Assembly: GCA_025765615.1 (NCBI GenBank)
Contig: JAIVFJ010000704.1
Coordinates: 1 to 13,998, forward strand
Length of the DNA: 13,998 nucleotides
From: Zopfochytrium polystomum
Taxonomy: Eukaryota; Chytridiomycota; Chytridiomycetes; Chytridiales; Chytridiaceae
Reading direction: 5' to 3'
Position 1 is the first letter of the stretch; each line of letters opens with the position of its first letter. Positions 8,680 to 13,998 of the stretch are shown piece after piece. Below the pieces are notes generated by a model that saw nothing but the letters and a program-made list of their open reading frames with translations, was not told the origin of the DNA and ran no database searches. The translations under genes were made by a program, and so were the position numbers.

Positions 8680-9316
8680 CGTTTATGGAGCAAAGGCGAC
8701 GCGTAGTTGCCATTGTGTGGAATGGAACGGGTACGGAACATCAGGACGGAGTGAACGGAAAAAAAGGAAAAACTGGTTTCTTACCGTCGACGCACATCGG
8801 GAACGCATCGCCACATGCGAGCGCGAGCAGTGCGGAGAAGCAGTTGGCGTCACCGTCTTGGACGGCGAGCGTCAGGCTGGCGACGATGGGGGCCAAGGCT
8901 GCGTCAACAGACGGCTGATCTTCCAGGGAGACGGCGGTGTCGTACGCCACCACCGACGCTGGGCAGGTACTCAAACTGCCAGAGCTGTACCGCACGCCCT
9001 GCGTGCAGGTCGAGCCTTGCGTCGGGGGAGTTGCGGCTTCCCCGTGAGTGGTGGCCACGGCGAGGAGGAGGAGGAATATGAGGTGAACGAAAGGGACGCG
9101 GGAGGTGAACCCAATCCCCCCCTTTGAATCATGATGCCCGCGGCGACAGCCGGCATCTAGCCGCCTCTTTGTCGCCGATCGCCGTGTTGTTCGTTTCCAC
9201 GATCGAAGCCTCGTTGACGCGAAGAAGACCGGCGCCGTCGTGCTGAGGGAACGGGAGGTGGAAGATGAAGAAGAGGACTCTGAGGCAAAGAGGATGCGAG
9301 CTGGAGAGTGCACCAT
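5910..9316 (-). CDS. Frizzled/Smoothened-like seven-transmembrane receptor with cysteine-rich domain
   Basis: A class F GPCR. Exons on the minus strand are 9316-8785, 8596-8303, 8070-7634, 7535-7016 and 6956 down to TAG at 6298-6300 or, after a frame correction, TGA at 5910-5912. All four introns are GT-AG and phase-consistent (188, 232, 98, 59 bp). Numbering from the ATG at 9316: signal peptide core VHLIFLLLLAVATTHGEA (about 77-94); CRD about 104-245 with ten cysteines, including CGDAFPMC and, across the splice, PCRSACDTAVSVC; a CCIPC segment; TM1 321-348, TM2 357-378, TM3 397-420, TM4 466-487, TM5 508-533, TM6 578-603, TM7 648-673. RREHPGN after TM1 and GIACFVSP before TM5 fit the family. 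No KTxxxW Dishevelled motif follows TM7. The tail (5910-6359) is Ser/Gly- then Gln-rich and lies one base out of frame. The start is uncertain. Confidence 0.9.
6410..6416 (-). other. G7 run where the receptor frame appears to slip
   Basis: Seven Gs on the coding strand. As read, the frame passes the run and stops at 6298-6300 after a Ser/Thr/Ala-rich stretch. Removing one G would lead into ALPPVPPHSALLMESG and the long Gln-rich frame that stays open to 5910. The exon length over-run is exactly one base, consistent with a single inserted G in the sequence or in the allele. Confidence 0.5.
8127..8151 (+). repeat. T-tract in receptor intron 2
   Basis: Ten Ts, one G, fourteen Ts on the plus strand, lying inside intron 2 (8071-8302) close to its 3' splice site. 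In the transcript this is an A-rich tract, and it can pair with the U-tract from 8262-8287. Confidence 0.8.
8262..8287 (+). repeat. A26 homopolymer in receptor intron 2
   Basis: An uninterrupted run of 26 As on the plus strand, which becomes U26 about 11 bases after the 5' splice site of intron 2. The run length is likely to vary and to be error-prone in sequencing. It causes Lys-rich or Phe-rich translations in other frames. Confidence 0.85.
8641..8681 (+). repeat. (TG)n(CG)n dinucleotide repeat in receptor intron 1
   Basis: About fifteen TG units (8642-8671) run directly into five CG units (to 8681), giving some 40 bp of strictly alternating purine-pyrimidine, the sequence type that can adopt Z-DNA. 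It lies within intron 1 (8597-8784). Confidence 0.9.
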
Positions 9317-9386
9317 GGTGCGAGCCGAAAACGGGCGAAACCAGAGCCAGAATGAAAATGAAGAGAGGTAGTGGCGGAGCGAAAGT

Positions 9387-9606
9387 GACAGAGACAGAGA
9401 GACAGAGAGACAGAGAGACAGAGAGACAGAGAGAGAGAAAAGAGAGAGAGACAGAGACCGAGGGCTCAGCTGGCGGTGGTTTGCCTATTTAAGCTGATTG
9501 TTTCTTCTACAAAAGGTGGAAGATCGGAATAAGAGTGAGAGAGAGAGACAGAGAGAGTGAAGGAGAGAGAGCGAGAGAGAGTCTGACAAGAAGACAGACA
9601 GACACA
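9387..9606 (+). repeat. GACA/GAGA simple repeats upstream of the receptor gene
   Basis: Two blocks, 9387-9458 and 9533-9606, made of GACAGAGA and GA units. Read on the receptor's strand they are CT-rich tracts 70-290 bases before the ATG at 9316, a position where many fungal promoters carry pyrimidine-rich boxes. Between them is TTAAATAG (minus, about 9487-9494), a weak TATA-like sequence. A promoter role is inference; the repeats are directly seen. Confidence 0.7.
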
Positions 9607-9855
9607 AGGGAAGAACTAAAAGACAGCAAAGTGCAATTTCTGATGGTTCTTTTAACAATTTTTTTTATGTAATCTTTTTTTCATCCCTTTTTTTTTCATT
9701 TTTGTGTTTATTTTACTTTAAATATTCGATCTTAACGTTAACAGCAGCAGCAGTCGCAAAAAGTCGGAAAACAACGGGCATGTGACATTGTATTTTTATT
9801 TTGCACACAAGCCCGTTATTCCCCAACCTTATCGACGCATCGTGGAGACAATCTC
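9607..9855. other. AT-rich intergenic DNA with T-runs
   Basis: Contains several T-runs between 9659 and 9720 and a short CAG run (about 9742-9752). No gene, RNA or conserved site is recognisable. Confidence 0.4.
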
Positions 9856-10590
9856 TTGTTGCTGCCGTTCTGCTTCTCATTTGTTGTTGGTTGTTGTTGT
9901 TGTTCTTTGCGCATTGTTGTTTCCTTTATTTTTTTTTTTTGGCTGTTGCAAATATGTGTTTACGCTATGGCAAAACGACGGATATCGCACGACGGAGTTA
10001 CGGACTTGGCATCTCACGATCCAGCGACAGAAGGGAGGGCGCCAGTGTTCGGCCGCGGCTATTCAAGCGCGCCCGCCCCCCATGCATACTATGCAGCGCA
10101 TTTTTGTCCATTCCGTGAAATGAAGAATTCATCAAAATGTACAGTGAATACATACGATCCCGATTTGTTCATTTCACGCGCAACAGTCGACGGACAGACG
10201 GACAGCATGCGGCGCGCCGCGTGCCGTGTTCTTTACTTGGTGTTGAGTTGTCAATACATAGCATTACTAATTCCTTATCAATCTTGGCAGACACGCCAAA
10301 CAAGGGCTGGCAGACTGACGGGCGGGCGTGGTTGTCTCTCCCACCCTCGCGTCTTGCTTTTGAATTTAAGTTCTCTGTCTCTTCCAGCCATATTTACACC
10401 CACACACACGCGCCCCGCGTGCGCGTGCACGCGCAAAGTAGCCCTGCGAAAATGTGAAATTGCAGAGCCGGTCTACAGAAATGCAGTTCGCATTGGCGCG
10501 AAAACGGAAATGAGAAGTGGGGCAGCCACAAACATCCAAGTTTGTGTCGTCGGCGTTGTTGTCCCATACAGCACACATTTACCACAATGA
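9856..10590 (+). CDS. Doubtful hypothetical ORF, 244 codons
   Basis: A long open frame without a recognisable domain. Its beginning is translated T-rich and TTG-repeat DNA (Cys/Phe/Leu-rich) and is unlikely to be protein; the next ATG at 9967 gives about 207 residues of mixed composition. Third codon positions do not show the GC preference seen in the receptor exons. It ends just before the small ORF at 10610. It is kept because an open frame of this length in mixed-composition DNA is uncommon, but chance remains likely. Confidence 0.2.
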   Translation: MLLPFCFSFVVGCCCCSLRIVVSFIFFFWLLQICVYAMAKRRISHDGVTDLASHDPATEGRAPVFGRGYSSAPAPHAYYAAHFCPFREMKNSSKCTVNTYDPDLFISRATVDGQTDSMRRAACRVLYLVLSCQYIALLIPYQSWQTRQTRAGRLTGGRGCLSHPRVLLLNLSSLSLPAIFTPTHTRPACACTRKVALRKCEIAEPVYRNAVRIGAKTEMRSGAATNIQVCVVGVVVPYSTHLPQ

Positions 10591-10609
10591 ATAAATGCTT
10601 CAAAATTTC

Positions 10610-10735
10610 ATGAAATGGCCGTGGATCGCTGTCGCCGCCTCGGCCCTGTCGCCCGCTATCCACACCAGCTTTGGCCAACTGTGGCGCACGAGCGAGGCAA
10701 CCTGCGCACTGCAGAGATTTTGGGCATACGAGTGA
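10610..10735 (+). CDS. Possible small secreted peptide, 41 codons or about 47 after splicing
   Basis: From ATG at 10610 the frame reads MKWPWIAVAASALSPAIHTS, a signal-peptide-like start with a basic residue followed by a hydrophobic core, then a short polar part with TSEATCALQRFWAYE and TGA at 10733-10735. The stop overlaps a good donor, GTGAGAAC (10732 on). An acceptor TTTATGTGCAG about 100 bases later (about 10832) would add a few residues and a stop. Third positions are GC-rich, like those of the receptor gene. I do not recognise the peptide, and a single short ORF can arise by chance. Confidence 0.3.
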   Translation: MKWPWIAVAASALSPAIHTSFGQLWRTSEATCALQRFWAYE

Positions 10736-10907
10736 GAACAAAAAAAGAGAAGAGAAAAATAAAGTCAAGGAGGAATTTAGTTGAGGCAAGCCAAGGACAG
10801 AGCGCCCTTGTCCCACAACACGGCTTTATGTGCAGATCTCTCCCCACCAGTAACTGACAAGACCGCATAAATGTGCTTAATGTAAGGTTTATTGGAACCC
10901 CGCTGTG

Positions 10908-11294
10908 TTATGAAAACTGCCATGACTCTCTGGGGCATACACTCGGGTAAACTTTGATGAAGACGAAGCCGTCCTTATTTGAACTGTGCACAAGGGTAAA
11001 CGAGCAAACCGGTGCCTTTTGGCGATACACCTTTGGTTCACCTTCAGTAAGTAGGGACCCAAACCATCCTGAGGTGCGTGTGGCTAGACGCGAAGATTTA
11101 TCGAATGAACTGGTGTGATTGCGCTGGCAGACAGGCGGGCACCAGCTGCCGGTAGTGCGGAATGTTTCAAAGGCAGCAACGCAGCAATTCACGAGCCGAG
11201 AGAGAGAGACAGAGAGACAAACCCTTTTTCGAGACGACCTTCCTTCTTCCCCCACCCACCTCAGCCGACCGATCCACCATCCATCATTGATCAT
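10908..11294 (-). CDS. Doubtful hypothetical ORF, 128 codons
   Basis: The C-terminal half (from about 11110 down) looks more protein-like than the rest, with RLATRTSGWFGSLLTEGEPK and VHSSNKDGFVFIKVYPS, and AATAAA follows about 15-20 bases after the stop on the same strand (about 10886-10893). The N-terminal half is translated CT-repeat DNA and is not credible, so if real this would be a last exon. No family is recognised. Confidence 0.2.
   Translation of the reverse strand: MINDGWWIGRLRWVGEEGRSSRKRVCLSVSLSRLVNCCVAAFETFRTTGSWCPPVCQRNHTSSFDKSSRLATRTSGWFGSLLTEGEPKVYRQKAPVCSFTLVHSSNKDGFVFIKVYPSVCPRESWQFS
11198..11220 (+). repeat. Short GA/GACA repeat
   Basis: A GAGAGACAGAGAGACA run about 205 bases before the ATG at 11425. 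It is of the same kind as the repeats at 9387-9606, at the opposite side of the divergent intergenic region. Confidence 0.6.
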
Positions 11295-11424
11295 TATTAA
11301 CCCCTACAGAGTGGCCGGTTTCACTGGGGTGCGCGTACGGCCACCGGACCGACTAATACCCACGGCCGACCCCCGGGTTGTGTGAGAAGTCAGTCGGGGA
11401 CGCAACGAGATCGACGAGAGTACG

Positions 11425-13998
11425 ATGATGACGATGACGGCGATGGGGCCGCGCAGCACGATGCCTCCGCCCTCCGCCGCCGCCGCCCCCGCACCAACTC
11501 CATCGCCGCCACCGCGATCCGCCGGTGCGACCGCCGCTTCGCCTGGCTGCGACAACGCCGTCGTCGCCACCGCAACCACCACCACCAACTCCGTCCACCT
11601 CGATCCAATTCCCCTCGTGCTTCACGCTGCGCTCGACTCTGTATACTCCCTCTCTCCTCTCTCTCTTGCATTGTCCCACGCAGACGGCCTTCCCACGAGC
11701 ACCCTGCACGCCGCCCTCCTGGCAGTCTCTGCCCTCCCCGCTTATATCCTTGCAAAGGGTCTCGGTATTCCGCCGCTACCCGCAATCGCTGTCTCGATGG
11801 CTCTTCTTGCGTCCCTCTTGTTCTTGCCGCTCCCTTCCCCTGGGCAACATCTGACCCCCCGAATTCACCTTGTCTCGGAACCTGCAGTTGGTGCTGCTGC
11901 TGGGACTGTTAACACAGAGGCAGACGCCTACGCCGCTACGGGCGTTTCCTTTTTCACCCAATACCATGTAAAACTCCGCAGGATCGTCGCCGCATGGTGG
12001 ATCGTCACCGTTCCGTCGGCAGTCGTGGCAGCCGCGTTTTTGTCGCCGCCGTTCGTCCCACTACCTCGTACACCGCTTCCCTCAGCGCCAGACCCCGCTT
12101 CTTCGTCTCCGCCATCCCACTTTTGTATCCCACTGACATCCCTGCCATCGTTCTGCTGGACGCCATCTGCGTCGCTAGAGATCTTGGCAAACAAGCTCGC
12201 ATCGTCGTCCCCACCCTCGCCGTCGCGTGATACTGTCCTTACCGTCGCATCATCCAGGTTTCCTTCGCTCGCCATTTCCGCAAAAGTCAAGACCTCGGCT
12301 TTCCCACCCGACTCCGCTGCTCGCTTGATAGTTAAATGCGCTGGAACTCCCACTGTCTTTGCCACTGCATGGTTCGAGGCCACTCCGGACGGTAGAGGTA
12401 ATGACTCCGTTTCAAGTAACAGACATGAGAAATGTTAACTTCCCACGTTCTCCAACCGAATAGGCTTGCGTTACGTTCCAACATCGCCGTCACTCTCTCA
12501 TCCAGCTCCTTCCTTGCACTGGCTGAACCGCGTCTATGTCGCAAGCACCAGCAGCGTAATTGTCGACCTCTGTCTATTATGGCCTGTCCTAGCTCGCATT
12601 ATCTATGTTGGTTGTCTTGCTCTTGTGAAACGAGCCAATCGCGCCTCCTCGTCTTTGCCACTAGCTGCCTCACATGCCAATCCGGCGGAAACACCGCATA
12701 CTTCTGAAACCGTGACAGCCGAGGGGGTGTCTGACGGAAATTCTGCTGGGACCGCGACCGTGCTCAAACCGCCGATGCCACAACAGCAACCTTCCAAATT
12801 GAGAATCCCTGAAACTCGCCGTCCACCCTCTCCATCCGATGGCTCCCCAACCGTACCGTACGTTGCACCACGGAGCCCGCCGGCATCGTCTCGCACGTCT
12901 CAGTCTCGGACACGGACGAGCCCGCAGGGCCAAGCGGCCCCAGCAGCTTCAGCCGGTCTTGCCCCGGAGTCGCCGACCGTTGCAACAGGGCGACGGCGCC
13001 GTCCAAGCTTCAAGACTCGACGAAGTTTCGTTGCCGGCTTTTCTCGCCTTTTTGCGAATCCCTTTAGGGCTCCGTCCATCCGCTCAGCCGCTGGGGTAAG
13101 CAGCAGCGCGGAAGCGGGATCCGGGACCTCCGCGCGAACTGCGAAGTCTGGTATTTCTGCGACAGCCGTTGGGTCGTTCCGCTCCGTGTCCCTCCCCGAA
13201 CTCCCGCAGTCGACGTCAACCGCTCCTGCTTCGTTGCAAACAGATGGACTGGAGCATAACACGCCCACGGCTGCACACGCACATACGACAACATCGGCCA
13301 CGCCGCCATCCAAGATCGAGCTCACTGCACCACCGCAGCCGTCTGCTCTCGCTTCGTCCGTTGCATCAACACTCACAGGCTCTTGCCGGTCCCCGTTGGC
13401 ATCGCCCACCTTTGACAGAACCCGATGGGATGAAGGATGGAGTCCCTTTGTGGCTAAAACGGTCGGTCGTGGAAGGGGCGCCAGCGTGGGGTCCTTTCGA
13501 TGGCTGAATTCGGCGGCGCGAGCGGTGTTGGTGCGGAGGGCGGTGTGATTGCCGCGGGAGGCACGGAGCCTACAGGGGATGAGATTGCATCTACACTTGC
13601 AGCTGGGAGTACCGGGGAATGGACGGACGAAGCCTCCGCAGATGTGAGAGTAGTCGTAACGAAAGCTTACGGTGAGTGGTGCACAACATTAAGCCAACCT
13701 CCGCGAAGGAATTACCTCCATTCTTTCACTCCTTGTTTGTAACAAATCTCCTCTTGATCCCGCCAGAACCTGCTTTTGGCCGATGAGATGCGCCTGATTG
13801 TTGGACATGTGATCATTATCACAGACGCCTTTGACGATGGTGAGCTGGTGGCGGAGTAGTAGTGGCGCGGTGTCCATATAACTGACCTCCGTTTTCGTAA
13901 ATCCCGGCTAGGGTGGGCCAGCGGCGAAGACCAGTCCACAAATGCTACCGGCTGTTTCCCTCTTGCCTGTGTGCGACCCTTCAACGCAACACCAGTCC
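11425..13998 (+). CDS. Multi-pass membrane protein with C-terminal SH3 domain (3' partial)
   Basis: Exons are 11425-12397, 12464-13671, 13767-13839 and 13912 to beyond the window. Introns are GT-AG (66, 95, 72 bp). Numbering from ATG 11425: a Pro/Ala/Thr-rich start; hydrophobic segments about 64-84 (weak), 94-112, 117-137 and 187-206; a Ser/Pro-rich loop with four Cys (about 207-325); then in exon 2 another segment (IVDLCLLWPVLARIIYVGCL). A long Ser/Pro/Thr-rich linker follows, with a basic patch RRRRPSFKTRRSFVAGFSRL. The last exons encode an SH3 domain: VVVTKAY, ADEMRLIVGHVIIITDAFDD, GWASGEDQ, GCFPLACVRP, which keeps the ligand-binding Trp and Pro. SH3 domains bind Pro-rich peptides, so it probably gathers cytoplasmic partners at the membrane. 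The layout recalls Sho1 (four TM plus SH3), but loops and linker are far longer. Frame breaks are apparent between about 13476 and 13548 and at 13774-13777. The first donor could instead be at 12392. Confidence 0.75.
13774..13777 (+). other. T4 run that breaks the SH3 frame
   Basis: Exon 2 ends in phase 1 (TAC G), so the spliced frame reads YEPA and then meets TGA. Dropping one T would join it directly to the open ADEMRLIVG frame, giving the normal SH3 order of an aromatic-Glu-Pro motif followed by an acidic-hydrophobic strand. The exons on either side are otherwise intact. Confidence 0.5.

Noticed and set aside
7980..8918. 312-codon plus-strand ORF opposite the receptor gene
   Set aside because: It crosses receptor exons and introns in antisense and includes poly-Phe, poly-Lys and Cys-Val runs translated from homopolymers and the TG repeat. 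It is a shadow of GC-rich coding sequence.
8390..9127. 245-codon plus-strand ORF
   Set aside because: Antisense to receptor exons 1 and 2 and reads the TG repeat. Composition is Arg/Ala/Gly-rich without domains.
9387..9606. Regular GACAGAGA units as a possible CRISPR array
   Set aside because: Units are 8 bp or less with no spacers. This is a simple-sequence repeat in a eukaryotic intergenic region.
11382..11912. 176-codon plus-strand ORF starting before the membrane-SH3 gene
   Set aside because: Arg/His-rich shadow in another frame. The 11425 frame has the membrane segments and continues correctly across the intron.

Overview
The window looks like a piece of a nuclear fungal genome, most likely an early-diverging (possibly zoosporic) fungus. 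Genes are split by short GT-AG introns of about 60-230 bp. Coding regions are GC-rich, CT/GA-rich and CA/TG simple repeats are common, a chromodomain-bearing Ty3/Gypsy remnant is present, and one gene encodes a Frizzled-type receptor of the sort found in some early-diverging fungi and amoebae but not in yeasts. The species cannot be named from the sequence.

Layout. (1) 2-502, plus: the 3' end of an alpha/beta hydrolase (SERHL-like) with one clear 78-bp intron. (2) 777-1860, minus: a broken, unrecognised protein-coding stretch whose open segments sit in different frames. (3) About 2200-5550: a repeat and transposon graveyard. It holds a 65-bp tandem duplication, a purine-rich block, a hairpin, a minus-strand chromovirus integrase/chromodomain remnant enclosed by two 69-bp direct repeats, and a polypurine tract followed by a possible LTR on the plus strand. 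(4) 5559-5746: a frame-broken leucine-rich-repeat scrap. (5) 5910-9316, minus: the main gene, a five-exon Frizzled/Smoothened-like receptor with signal peptide, ten-cysteine CRD, seven membrane segments and a Gln-rich tail. (6) 9317-11424: a 2.1-kb divergent intergenic region with GACA/GA repeats and a few doubtful ORFs, one of which may encode a very small secreted peptide. (7) 11425 to the window end, plus: a multi-exon membrane protein with several N-terminal membrane segments, a long Ser/Pro/Thr-rich basic linker and a C-terminal SH3 domain. It runs off the window.

How the parts relate. The Frizzled-like receptor and the membrane-SH3 protein are transcribed away from each other and share the 2.1-kb upstream region. 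Both are plausible surface signalling proteins, but a functional link is only inference from position. Several otherwise convincing reading frames need one-base corrections, often at short homopolymers (C7 at 6410-6416, T4 at 13774-13777). This suggests residual assembly indels, recent decay, or both, and affects how the gene models should be read.
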